A stretch of 21,689 bases of DNA from Didymodactylos carnosus (GCA_905250885.1 CAJNOQ010003038.1:1-21689), one strand, 5' to 3'; positions 1 through 10,250 are shown, counted from the first letter of the stretch. Notes: generated from the letters alone by a model not told the origin. Program-made: numbers and translations.

Positions 1-98
1 AGTTGGGTAGCGTTTGGACAGAACTGCCCTAAACCACAACGGAGACATGTTGTCTGACCTGCTTGGATTTGGTACCAACCCCAATGGCGACGACGAAA
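1..98 (-). repeat. Inverted partial copy of the GCC2/GCC3 gene
   Basis: Bases 1-88 are the exact reverse complement of 383-470, inside the gene at 178-866. The match decays over 89-98, where about three of ten positions differ. Read on the minus strand it encodes the same cysteine-rich module (around the stretch CLRCGLGQFC) and runs off the left edge. It is therefore either the start of a second, oppositely oriented and 5'-truncated copy, or a fold-back artefact of assembly. The spacer between the arms is about 285 bases. Identity of 88/88 means a recent event, gene conversion or an artefact. Confidence 0.9.
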
Positions 99-112
99 AG
101 AAAAAGAGTTGA

Positions 113-120
113 TATATATA
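113..120 (+). promoter_or_regulatory. Candidate TATA box
   Basis: TATATATA stands about 58 bases upstream of the ATG at 178, in the short unique segment between the inverted copy and the gene. Position and composition suit a core promoter, but AT-rich runs are common in this DNA, so this is only a candidate. Confidence 0.25.
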
Positions 121-177
121 GTTGTTTTTCGAACGCAGTAAACATTAAACAGCTATCGTTGGAGAAAAAGGACTGAA

Positions 178-866
178 ATGACTCTCTTCCTCTTTTTCTT
201 TCTCTCTGTCACTGCCTTACCTATTACTTCTCAGTCTTTATCATGTACTCCCGGTTTCTTCCTCAGTGGAACTGTCTGCTGGAAATGTACTGTAGGATCG
301 TACTGTCCTGATGGTGAGACTCAAATCTCATGTCCTCCAGGCAGTTATACTGACCTCTATGAACAATTTGCTTGTCGTCGATGCCATTGGGGTTGGTACC
401 AAATCCAAGCAGGTCAGACAACATGTCTCCGTTGTGGTTTAGGGCAGTTCTGTCCAAACGCTACCCAACTGCCACAATCCTGTCCTGCAGGAACCTACTC
501 TGACCTCTACGGACAAGTTAAATGTCGTCCTTGTCCAAAAGGTTACTACAATATTCAGCCGGGTGCAACCTATTGTACAAAGTGCTTTCTGGATGTTGAA
601 TGTTCCAATTCGACAGTGTCACCAAAACCGTGTGCTACTGGTTATTATAACCCACTTTATGCACAGACACAGTGTCGTCGTTTTCCAGCTGGTAACAGAA
701 CAATTCATATACCGGGATGTTTAAATGTCAATGGTTAATCAACTATTTTCTCGTCGTCTGTTATTGTTTTTCAATGTAAGAAGCTAAAGTGTATTGTTTT
801 TATTCATAACAAAGATTTCTAGACACTCCTCCTCTAGGCTCTTATAGTGAAATTACATCTTTTTAG
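178..866 (+). CDS. Secreted cysteine-rich protein with GCC2/GCC3 (ephrin-receptor-like) modules
   Basis: The ATG at 178 has an A at -3 and opens a hydrophobic signal peptide (about residues 1-19, rich in L and F). Repeated cysteine modules of roughly 50 residues follow, with the pattern CPxGxYxDLYxQxxCRxC then GxYxIQxGxTxC, typical of GCC2/GCC3 domains. These are extracellular disulphide-bonded modules; a ligand cannot be inferred. The last module has lost a cysteine (CRRF where CRxC is expected). The unspliced frame ends at TAA 736-738. A better ending may be splicing: a GT donor at 734, an AG acceptor at 821-822, and a last exon 823-866 in phase, whose PPLGSYSE resembles the module start PPGSYTD. 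The donor (GTTAAT) is weak. The protein is about 186-200 residues, short for the family. Part of the gene is duplicated in inverted form at 1-98. The specific role is unknown. Confidence 0.7.
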
Positions 867-1067
867 TCATCTTTAGCGTCGTGCTTATATAAAGACTATC
901 TTGAGAGTGAATCAGATATAGAAGTCTTTACAATTCAAGAAGAATTTCAAAGAAGTTTGCAATGAGCTACCACGACGCGTTTCGATCTTGTTCAAAGATT
1001 TAATCAGGTGGCTGAAAAGGTGGATGAACAGGGCTTCATGGAACTGCGTAACTGTAATGTGAAATAA
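867..1067 (+). pseudogene. Possible broken 3' continuation of the cysteine-rich gene
   Basis: Directly after the TAG at 864-866 the same frame stays open to TGA 963-965, then to TAA 1065-1067. The translation looks coding-like, with charged stretches such as ESESDIEVFTIQEEFQ and RFNQVAEKVDEQGF, rather than the hydrophobic low-complexity text usual in this AT-rich DNA. I do not recognise a domain. It may be an old cytoplasmic or C-terminal region cut off by two stops, or chance. Confidence 0.25.
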
Positions 1068-1528
1068 GTTACGAGATACAGTTGTAATGGACGGCCGAAT
1101 GTTTTGGCTGGGCGTTGTAGATGTCAGGAAAAGGACGAATTATGCGACGTAATATGAGCTTTGCTGAAGGCGCTTTTGGGTCCACGGAAGAGGTATAAAA
1201 CATGCGAAAGGGGATGTTTGGAACATGTCTCGTAAAGGAAAGTAAACTGAGAATTATGATGAAAACAGTGACAGGCAGACCTCTTTATTGTTGGATGCAT
1301 GTTTGAGTGCGGAAGTGTATTGCATAAGTTTGGCGAGAATAAGTTTATTGATTGGTGAGCGTGAATTTAGTAGATTGATGTAGAATGGAAACAAGAGGGT
1401 TATGGCAGCTTTAGTCAAGAAGAATAGCGCACGAATGACCTGATATGGTCAGGAATTTGGACGTGATTTACTAAGTAGATAAGGGACCGAATGAGAAACG
1501 GTTCTATTTTGTTGATTGACACTGTATT
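1068..1528. other. No recognisable gene
   Basis: I see no start-to-stop frame with protein-like composition, no RNA gene and no clear repeat in this stretch. Confidence 0.5.
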
Positions 1529-1735
1529 ATAGTAAATTCCGATTCCAACTATAGTGTAAATTAGCGTAATCTTTATGATTTTTATTTCTAGTGGAATTCG
1601 GAATCCTCCTATAGTGGAAATTAGAATCCCAATTTCCACTAGTTAAAATTAGAATAGTCGCTTTATTCTAATCTGCACTAGTGGAGCTTGGAATTCCAAT
1701 TGACACTAGTGGAAATTAGAATTCTAATTACCACT
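1529..1735. repeat. Tandem array of near-palindromic units around CACTAGTGGAAATTAGAATTC
   Basis: Five to six degenerate units of about 30-36 bases follow one another. Each is built from CTAGTGGAAATT and its inverse, AATTTCCACTAG, around a GAATTC-like centre. The clearest unit is at about 1610-1642 and pairs TAGTGGAAATT with AATTTCCACTA. Others lie near 1588-1612, 1677-1709 and 1705-1734. The block ends in a run of AT at 1739-1750. It could be a foldback element or the subterminal part of a DNA transposon. No transposase is seen. Confidence 0.7.
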
Positions 1736-2120
1736 TCCATATATATATATAAAATATCTTACTTTTTAAACTTCGTTTGAAGCGAAGGTAATTTCTTCAC
1801 GCCTTTTTGCGGTTTTCAACTACTATTTGGACATCATCAATGACTTTGTTATAAAATACCAAATAAGTTCTATGATTAAGATTATATCTTAAGTACGCTG
1901 CAGTTTCAGTTAGTTTGGGAACGGAGGGATATAATCTTTCTACTTTAGTCGTATAAATAAAGAATAGGCCTTTAGCGATCAAACATAAATTGACATTTGT
2001 AGAAAAGGAAACGAAAGTCAAGCCTGTTCCTCCGAAAGTTCAATCACTTGCTACAAAAGGATCATCCATAATTTTTCCGACGTCTTGCATGTCCTAACAT
2101 CCCCTTCCAGACTTGGTTAC
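1736..2120. other. No recognisable gene
   Basis: The stretch opens with a 12-base AT microsatellite (1739-1750). Open frames here are short and give no family resemblance. Confidence 0.5.
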
Positions 2121-2162
2121 ACCATGTTTTACTCGGAGTTTTCTTCGAGAATATGATGTAAT
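2121..2162 (+). repeat. Hairpin repeat, copy 1
   Basis: A 42-base unit beginning ACCATGTTTTA matches copy 2 (2291-2332) at 34 of 42 positions. It folds as CTCG...CGAG inside an outer CATGTT...AATATG stem, one outer pair being G-T. Similarity also extends about 10-15 bases upstream of both copies. See copies 2 and 3. Confidence 0.7.
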
Positions 2163-2290
2163 TAAGTTTTGACATAGAAAAGATCTTATTTCTTGTGCAA
2201 GATATCAGTTTCTTGGGTCGAAGGAAAGCATAGGTTTAAGGGTCATTAAAGCTTTAAAGTTTTTGTTCAGGCAGCTGAGACACTGATTCC

Positions 2291-2332
2291 ACCATGTTTT
2301 ATCCGGATTTCTCTTCGGAAACATGATGCAAT
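2291..2332 (+). repeat. Hairpin repeat, copy 2
   Basis: Same unit as 2121-2162, offset by 170 bases in the same orientation. The inner stem is TCCG...CGGA instead of CTCG...CGAG, so two base pairs have changed on both sides while staying paired. The outer G-T pair of copy 1 is G-C here. The other differences fall in the loop or outside the stem. Confidence 0.7.
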
Positions 2333-4215
2333 CATGCTAGATCATTCACCTCAGGTTCACTCAGACAATGAACTTAAAATGAGCGCACAGCAATTTTATT
2401 TCTGTTACTTTATAGTATAAAATTTATACACTTTCTCAATTGCTGTGTATTATGAAGTTATTATTCAACCTACTCAAGCTTTCATATCACTTTTATATAG
2501 GGTCTATGATGCGCGTGTCAACTGAAAAAGAAAAATGCATCATTTTTCTCTTATATTTCAAGTCGTTTGTATAGATCATAGATCGTCTATATTTGGGCTA
2601 TATAACAAAATATAAAAGTATCAACGAAATATAGACTTCACGCAAAAAAGGCATTCACGTGTTTCATTGAACTTTGCTGGCAAAAAAGACTTTTTTCTTC
2701 AACTTGATTGAAAATCTCTATGTATTTGTATGGACGTGTTCTATTTAGGAGCAGACAGAAAAGAAATTCATAGTAACCTTCATTTTTATCTTAATTAATA
2801 AGACATGGAACAAATCTTAAATATTTTTACATAGATCAATAGCCCTGACCCTGCTCGACAAATTGAAAACTTTTTTTCCACCTTTAGAAACGACTTCAAA
2901 AATTAGAATAGAGTCAACGTGAAATGTTTCGTGTTCTAATTGCGGCCAACGACCCTAAGTTGAATGATAGGGCAATCTAAAAAGAAGACTTTTCTCCGTT
3001 TTATTATAACTATATTTGGGATATGCATTTTCAGTCCTAATACAGATCATCCGAAAGTAACCATCGGAATAGGTGTGAGTCATTTTATAAACCTATCTAG
3101 TTTTTTGTATGAATAGCTACATCCCTCATTTAACCATCATTAAATTCGCCTTGAATTCAGCTTTAAAAGCATGCTTCACTTTTTTTAAATTTTGCTACTG
3201 AGAAAATTCATTTTTTCTAAATCTGTGGCAAAAAAGTCGGGAATTCTGCCCCTAATTCCCAATTTTCCCAATCAGAAATTATTCATTGTGTGTATTTCAA
3301 AAATTTTGATTCTTTATGTTTACTTCTTAGGGAGTGAAAATCTGAAACCTGACGCTGAAAAATTATACTAAATTTGCTTTTTATTCGTAAAAGTATTGTA
3401 AAAAGCCAGACGTTTCAATTTATTAGAAAAAAATTTCTTCAGTGACACAAAAGTAAGAAAACGTAAAAAGTAAATCAAGAATTTAAAAGACAGCTAAACA
3501 TCAGCATAGACAAAATAACTTTCTACAATTCTACGAAATGTTGAGTACAGAAATTGTACAACTATGACGCAAACGATACTCCAGGCATATGTAGATACCA
3601 CTGCTCTTTGTTATCATAATTTTTCGTTTCGTTTATGTGTAAGTAAATAGCAAAGTACACGAGGTACAGAAAAATAGAGTAAAGTAAAGACAAGGCGTAC
3701 ACAAGGTTAAACTTAAATTTAGAAATACAGCCTAAAATTACAAGATGAGTATAGAGACTAATGGAAGATGAGTCTTGTAACAACGTGGATTTGAAAAGAG
3801 TTTGTACTCTCTCTCTCTCTGTCTTTGCTAGCACTCTACTGCTCCTAATTCATTCAAGATTAACATGATCTACAATTCTGTGACATTCTCTGTGAAGAAA
3901 ACAAGGTTTTTTGCCTCAAATTCGGCGAACCAACTCTTTCGCGTAAAAATTCATACTTTTCTCGTTTCAAAGAAGTGGATAAAATCATAGAAGAAAAACT
4001 ATGGGTTCGTAAAAGTGTGATTATCGGTAGAAAAAAGAATGGAAAACGGACATTGAGAAACCTTGAAGAGAAAGTAATGACATTTCTACGGCTATTTTTC
4101 ACCTCGTACATGTTAAACTTTTTTATTATTTTCCATTTTTCTGACAAACTACTGCGTGAAATGAAGGAATAATTTCAGAATCGTGATCACCGTCTGTGAA
4201 AGTATACATTCTATA
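2333..4215. other. Long AT-rich stretch without a supportable gene
   Basis: Frames here are short and T- or A-rich, and none resembles a known domain. The only simple feature is a 14-base CT microsatellite at 3807-3820. Frames of 65-95 codons on either strand between 3562 and 4172 overlap one another and look like chance. Confidence 0.55.
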
Positions 4216-4241
4216 ATTTTTAGCCAAAAGCGGCTAAAAAT
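4216..4241. repeat. Perfect 10-bp hairpin ATTTTTAGCC / GGCTAAAAAT
   Basis: The arms at 4216-4225 and 4232-4241 pair perfectly around a 6-base loop. No gene is attached to it, and its function is unknown. Confidence 0.6.
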
Positions 4242-4387
4242 AAAATGAAAAGAAAACGTTGTGGTATACGAGATTTGAACAACTGATTAATGAATCTGAA
4301 GCATTTTCATACAGGTATTTTCAGACGGTTTTGGTAACTAAACTATACCATTGGTCTCAGTGTGCAAAGCTATATGCTCACTTCTCA

Positions 4388-4482
4388 GTGCGTATCTTAC
4401 GCACCTACGCCGAGCATTCTAGACAGTCACTGGGATAAGATTTGGTGTTCACTTTATAGGTGTCACTTAAACACCTTTTTTT
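4388..4482 (+). other. Two small hairpins ending in a T run
   Basis: GTGCGTA/TACGCAC (4388-4394 and 4398-4404) is followed by AGGTGT/ACACCT (4458-4463 and 4471-4476), which leads directly into seven T (4476-4482). A hairpin with a T run can be a Pol III stop, but no A or B box was recognised, so this is not called as an RNA gene. Confidence 0.25.
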
Positions 4483-4999
4483 AACAATGTGGGCTTGTCC
4501 AATTAACGCAGATCGGTAGACAGGAAGCAACATGAGAATGAGTTTGAAAAATTTCATTCGGGTACTTCCATTTAGGTCCGCCCAGTTTATACAGACATAA
4601 TAGCCGAAAAAATTTCATAGAATCCCATATTTGTTTAACGCAATAATTAGTTTATGAGCGGAGCGTTGCCTCTATTGAAAACACATTGTCACGGAATGAC
4701 AGAGTCATAACCGAACTTTTCTGCAAAGGAAATGATTTTGCCATCTTTTTGTCCAAAAAAATATATGATTGATTTAGTTTGCAGTGGAAATTGTGTGCTA
4801 ATGTACAGGTAGCGCTTCACTTAGCAGGTTGTTTTCTCTCACTTCGATTAAATTTATTTTGTTTTTTCTTTGAGGATCCAGTTTTTCGAGGCTCTTAGAA
4901 AACTTGCTCATAAATAATTCAAGCATTTTCTGGTTACTTTTGATTGCATCATATGTACTACATGTATATGCAATGAATATTCTTTCGAAACATGGCGGT
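4483..4999. other. No recognisable gene
   Basis: I see only AT-rich sequence without a protein-like frame or repeat structure. Confidence 0.5.
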
Positions 5000-5029
5000 T
5001 AATTGTTTCTGAAGAAGTAGAAACAATTA
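5000..5029. repeat. Perfect 11-bp hairpin TAATTGTTTCT / AGAAACAATTA
   Basis: The arms at 5000-5010 and 5019-5029 pair perfectly around the 8-base loop GAAGAAGT. It is too short for a usual microRNA precursor, and no adjacent gene is seen. Confidence 0.6.
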
Positions 5030-5605
5030 GAAAAGAAAACCAAGCTCGATAAACCAGTATGCAATGAAATGAATAGAGGGATAGTAGGGGAATGATGATC
5101 GGGGGAAGAGGAATAGCGACCGACGGACTGGAATATATTTTGAAACGTCCCCTTAGTCATAACGATTAAAATTTTACTGGAACATTTTAATGATGTTTAG
5201 TTTTTGAATTTTTTCTCAATGAACTTTTTGCGAGAGAAAATCTTGTTTGATATACGTTTTATAGTTTAGAGTTTACTCTTTCAAACAACTAAAAGTAAAG
5301 TCTCCAGAATATTGGAAACATGGAGAAACTGGGATCAATATTTATTGTAAAACTTATGCATAACTCGTTACGTATATACATAATCCTGCACTCATTGATT
5401 TTTGACTAAACAGAACACTTTGGATTACAGGTGGCTCTAACATTGGAACTGATTTGTTTGCACGACTGAAGTGCCGCTTTTCGTGAACAGGTTATGTGCA
5501 ACGGACGCATTATTCTTTGTGGTTTAAATCAAGCTTAATGACAACTTTGTTCTTATTATATTATAATGAAAAAGCATTTTTATTTTATCTAGATTTGTGT
5601 ATTGT
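5030..5605. other. No recognisable gene
   Basis: It contains a short purine-rich patch (about 5070-5115). Nothing else stands out. Confidence 0.5.
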
Positions 5606-5620
5606 ATTGGTGCATGCCTA
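5606..5620 (-). repeat. Solo transposon terminus ATTGGTGCATGCCTA
   Basis: This is nearly identical to the ends of the element at 12899-13613 (TCGGTGCATGCCTA at 13422-13435, TTGGTGCATGTCT at 13601-13613). No matching opposite end was found nearby, so it is probably a leftover end of the same family. Confidence 0.5.
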
Positions 5621-5910
5621 GGTTAAATCAGCAAATCTGTCACAAGACATTAAAAGATCATTAAAAACAAATCATATAGGCAATTTTCTACAAGGAATTC
5701 AATTGAGATAATATAAAAAGCTGATTCTTGCATTAATATAGTCTTCTCCTGTTAATATAGTGTATAGGCGTGGGTTCTGCCTTGGGAATCACTTTCAACT
5801 AGGGAAAGTCATCCGGTGTTGCTTTCCAAATCGGTTTTATAATAACTACTGGGTTCGAGGGAATCTCAGATGCTGATTCTGAATGCAATATCCAGTGCTA
5901 TTCATAGCCT

Positions 5911-5935
5911 GCTTCCAGGTGGATCGCCTGGAAGC
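5911..5935. repeat. Perfect GC-rich 9-bp hairpin GCTTCCAGG / CCTGGAAGC
   Basis: The arms at 5911-5919 and 5927-5935 surround the loop TGGATCG. It is GC-rich against an AT-rich background. Its function is unknown. Confidence 0.6.
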
Positions 5936-7795
5936 CGGTCTCTAGAAAATCACAGAGTTTTCAGATGAATTTTTTCTGAGATCACCATTTCATAGAGCAC
6001 GTCAAATTACCTATGTTTCGTTAATTTCTTTCAACCTCTATTATGTTTTGTCCGAGTCGAAATTTCTATTACTTCTATTGACTTCTAATCGAGACCCTTT
6101 TCCGCGGGAACTTTTCGCTAGCATTCTCACATCATTACTAGTATGTGTAAAAGAACGTTGGGGCTTATTTTTAATGGCTTCTAAACACTTTATTTTTCAA
6201 AAGCCATTCATGGCAGTCAAAAAGAATCCAAAATAAGGCGAAAATGGCATCGAAAATTATCTGACGCCGATAAGATCTAAAAGAGACACATTCGCAAAAA
6301 TACGCAAAAACAGAATAAAAAACACAACACAACTAGGAGAAACACAGTATTAATACAAATAGATAAAAATGTATCACAAATATGGGTGAGAAATGTTCAT
6401 ATGAGAGAGAAAGATAATGAGCGTTCTGAACAGTTTCTTCTTTAACAAGAGAAACTTGATGCGTTGTACATTCATGACGGCTTACACCACCAATCCAGAA
6501 GAGAAAAGAGAGTCTTAACAGAACCCACCCGAAATAAAAAGACAAGCAACAAAGAACAAATTGAACACCAATAAGGTGTAGAAAAGATTTGAAAAAAATT
6601 CGAGTCTAATAATCCAAATGTTTAATGAATACTTGTCGATACTGTAGACTATATCCATTCTGAAAGAGAAATATTCCAGCAAGAGCTGATGCCTCAAAAA
6701 TTCTTTTGTCCATCCATACAATTCAACCATACCTTTTGATGAACAATAATCAAACAATGAGTAGACGACAATACAGGAAACTAAGGTCGAGGAACGATCG
6801 AGCATCAATGTTTCTGTGAAAACAAATCTAGATGGATGCTACTTAACTCTCAATGTTAGATCACGATTACATTTACTAACTTACAAAGTTAGAGAGAGTG
6901 CTGACGTCTTTTTTGGACCTTAGTAGTCATTATTAAATGTCTATGAATTTCACTCGATATTAGTATAATCAACTCGATTTATCTATGGGATATACCGGAT
7001 TTTGCTTCAGACTATTGAGGGTGTGTATCCGAGGTGTAAAATGCAGATTTTAACCTTGCATAATACTAGGGTGATGATCTGACTGTATCTGTATTTCTTT
7101 CGATATTACAAAAGCTCATATTTTATAACAAATATTGAAACCATGTGGCAAATCTCGATATATTTCAATAGCTGCTTTAATTTCACACGAACTTGTTGAT
7201 TTTAGAACCATGCAAAGAGCAATAAGCTAGCTTCAATTTATATTAAACCGTTAACAGCAATTAGAAGTACAAGCGAGTGATAAATATAAACAAAATTTGA
7301 ACAAATCGTCAAATTTTAGTCTCTTTCTAAGAAAGATTCACAAATTTTTATCTCATGCTTATCCTGATTTTGATTAGATAATAAAAGGTCTGTTCTTCCG
7401 TTTGCTCGACCAAATATTTAAGGCGTCTTAGGTGGATGAAATCGTGGTATTAAACAAGCATGACAGAGAGAGTTAAGAAACGGATGAAACAAACGATTGC
7501 GCAATATGGCGAGGGAAAGCCGTAAACGACTCGAATGGCGACACTCCAGCGTTTTGAAATTAGGTGTGATATTTGCACACCTCTCGACATTATTCTCAGA
7601 GATCCTACCTAGGAACCACCAACCTCACCAGACCAGTTGGATCAAACTAGTGAAAGTTATCGAACAAGAATGATCCGTAATACTTGAAGACGGAAAATGA
7701 ATATGAGAAATGTTGTCTTACTACAGTTGGTGGTTATTCCTAATACATCATAGACAACTGCTTACACGTCAATAAACTGGAAGTTTGATGATTAA
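5936..7795. other. Long stretch without a supportable gene
   Basis: Two overlapping minus-strand frames (6333-6545 and 6515-6808) are strongly hydrophobic, but their composition follows from T-rich DNA, and they show no conserved motif, signal peptide pattern or clean splice link. I saw no RNA gene or element. 3' sequence of the FG-GAP gene may lie at the right end. Confidence 0.5.
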
Positions 7796-9903
7796 TTAAG
7801 TACAGATGTTCAAAAAAACAGACAAATCCGCAGACTTTGCATTGACCACTGCCAAATCCAGTTTCTTGTCATTGTTCAAATCACCTGCTATTCCAGAATA
7901 TGGGCCGACGCCACTTGTATACTTCGCTTGAGTCTGAAAGGTTCCATCCCCTTTGCCAAGCAGCACACTCAAGGTGCCGTCGCCAAAGTTGGTCACTGCC
8001 AGATCCGGTGTCCTATCTTTGTCGAAATTACTCGATATTACAGACGTTGGCCCGGTACCCACCATATAGTTCACTTGAGTCTGAAAGGTTCCATCCCCTC
8101 TGCCAAGAAGTACAATCAAGGTGTCGTCGTACAAACTGGTCACTGCCAGATCCTGTTTGTTATCATTGTTGAAATCACCTGATATTACAGAAGATGGGCC
8201 CGCACCAACCGTATAGTTCACTTGAGTCTGAAAGGTTCCATCCCCTCTGCCGAGCAGTATACCCACAGTGTTGTCGCGCTTGTTGGCTACTGCTAGATCC
8301 AGTTTGTTATCATTGTTGAAATACCCTGATACTACAGAAGATGGGCCTGCACCAACCGTATAGTTCACTTGAGTCTGAAAGGTTCCATCCCCCCTGCCAA
8401 GAAGTACACTGACGGTACCGTCGCCGCTGTTGGCTACTGCTAGATCCAGTTGGCTATCATTGTCGAAATACCCTGATACTACAGAAGATGGGCATGCACC
8501 AACCGTATAGTTCACTTGAGTCTGAAAGGTTCCATCCCCTCTGCCAAGAAGTACACTGATGGTGCCGTCACCGCTGTTGGCTACTGCTAGATCCAATTTC
8601 TTATCATTGTCGAAATCACCTGATACTGCAGAAGATGGGCTTCTACCAACCCTATAGATCATTTGAGTCTGAAAGATTCCATCCGAAGTGCCACGCAGCA
8701 CACTGACGGCATTATCCCCACTGTTGGCCACCACCAGATCCAAGGTTTTATCACTGTTCAAATCACCTGATATTACAGAAGATGGGCTGGAACCAATCAT
8801 ATAGATCACTTGAGTCCGAAAGGTTCCGTCCCCTCTGCCGAGCAGCACACTGACGGTGTTGTCGAACTTGTTGGTAGTTGCCAGATCCGGTTTGCTATCA
8901 TTGTCGAAATCACCTGATATTACAGAGGATGGGGAGGTACCAACCCTATGGGTTGTTTGAGTCTGAAAGGTTCCATCTCCTTTGCCAAGCAGCACACTCA
9001 GGGTGCCGTCTTCAAAGTTGATCACTGCTAGATCCAAATTCTTATCGTTGTTGAAATCACCTGACGTCACAGAAAATGGGTCTTCACCAACTGTATAGTT
9101 CACTTGAGTCTAAAAGGTTCCATTCCCTCTGCCAAGCAGCACACCGACGGTGTTATCGAACCTGTTAGCTACTGCTAGATCCAGTTTGTTATCATTGTTG
9201 AAATCACCTGATATTATAGAAGATGGGCGTTCACCAACTGTATAGAACGTTTGAGTCTGAAAGGTTCCATCTCCTTTGCCAAGCAGCACACTCAAGGTGC
9301 CGTCGTACAAATTGGTTACTGCCAGATCCTGTTTGTTATCATTGTTGAAATCACCTGATATTACAGAAGATGGGCCTGCACCAACTGTATAGAACGTTTG
9401 AGTCTGAAAGGTTCCGTCCCCTTTGCCAAGCAGCACACTTAAGGTGGCATTGTCAAAGTTCGTCACTGCCAGATCTAATTTCTTGTCATTGTTGAAATCC
9501 CCTGATACTACAGAATATGGGAGTTCACCAACCGTATAGTTCACTTGAGTCTGAAAGGTTCCATCCCCTCTGCCGAGCAGTACACTGACGGTGCCGTCGC
9601 CGCTGTTAGCTACTGCTAGATCCAGTTGGCTATCATTGTTGAAATCACCTAATGTTATAGAATATGGGACGAGACCAGTTGCGTAGTTCATTTTTGTATG
9701 TAAAGCTCCATGCCCATCGCCAAACAGCATAGTAACGTCACCATCTTCTTCGTTGACCACTGCCACGTCCAGTTCTGTGTCGTTGCTGAAAAGACCCATT
9801 GTGGCAAAAACTGGAGTATAACCGGTCTTGTAGCGGGCTGGAACTGAATAAAGGTTCACACACGCATTTCCTGAAAGAAGGCAATGTTGTATGATAGATT
9901 GCT
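7796..9903 (-). pseudogene. FG-GAP/VCBS repeat protein, 14 repeats, with one in-frame stop
   Basis: Read right to left, the frame carries 14 consecutive repeats of 49 residues (147 bp). Each has a Ca2+-loop-like DFNNDxxLD, then LAVANxxD, a hydrophobic strand (SVLLG) and GDGTFQTQ. The repeats belong to the FG-GAP/VCBS family of beta-propeller blades, usually on extracellular or surface proteins; 14 blades would make two seven-bladed propellers (inference). The first repeat (around ELDVAVVNEEDG) is most diverged and the middle ones are nearly identical in DNA. A single CAG to TAG change at 9110-9112 stops the frame after repeat 5; the same frame resumes at once. The chain ends naturally at TGT ACT TAA after FLNICT. 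No ATG begins the frame. A plausible splice acceptor (TTTTTGCAG) puts the exon start near 9903, and no signal peptide or membrane exon was found upstream, where a transposon begins at about 10184. It is probably a pseudogene; a readthrough or sequence error is possible. Confidence 0.8.
9110..9112 (-). other. Premature TAG replacing a conserved CAG (Gln)
   Basis: The other repeats here read GGAACCTTTCAGACTCAA; this one reads TTTTAGACTCAA. The change is one base (C to T on the coding strand) and the frame is unbroken on both sides. Confidence 0.9.
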
Positions 9904-10192
9904 CTGCAAAAACGAGCGCAGAATATCAGATCCTTATGTCCGTTTATGAACATCACCCAGTACGTATCAGAACTCCGTATGGACTCAAAACTTTGAGCCC
10001 AGTCCAGTCCATGGACTAAAAAGATTGATACAGTCCACAACTATGAATGAAATACTTGCTAAAAGGTGGTGGAACGGCTGATAAAGAAGTACCAGAAATA
10101 TTTGTCAGCTATACATGACTGCTAAGGGAAGAGTGATAACTTATAAGACATCTAATGAAATACAATTACTTCAGGAGCCGGAAGCATGAGCA

Positions 10193-10250
10193 CGAAGAAA
10201 CTTGTGCACGGAAAGCTGAGTATGGAAAGATGAGCACTGGAAAGTTGCAC
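10193..10250. repeat. Left terminal minisatellite of the element
   Basis: It holds about four degenerate units such as GATGAGCACTGGAAA and CTTGTGCACGGAAA. They match, in inverse orientation, the tandem units at 11011-11090. Confidence 0.6.

Noticed and set aside
263-457. 64-codon minus-strand frame
   Set aside because: It is the antisense shadow of the cysteine-rich gene; its text is also produced by the inverted copy at 1-98.
4262-4292. GTTCAAATC on the minus strand, like a tRNA T-loop
   Set aside because: The flanking bases do not form a T stem or an acceptor stem, and no anticodon arm fits upstream.
5849-5862. GGTTCGAGGG on the plus strand, like a tRNA T-loop
   Set aside because: No matching acceptor, D or anticodon arms are found at the right distances.
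6333-6808. Two overlapping hydrophobic minus-strand frames (70 and 97 codons) that look membrane-like
   Set aside because: The hydrophobic text follows from T-rich DNA. There is no conserved motif, the frames overlap out of phase, and no convincing splice sites join them.
7900-8182. Plus-strand frames with repeated SLESERFHPLCQ-like text
   Set aside because: They are antisense shadows of the FG-GAP repeats.
9738-10040. 100-codon minus-strand frame overlapping the start of the FG-GAP gene
   Set aside because: It is out of frame with the repeats, and its second half is a shifted reading of FG-GAP coding sequence.
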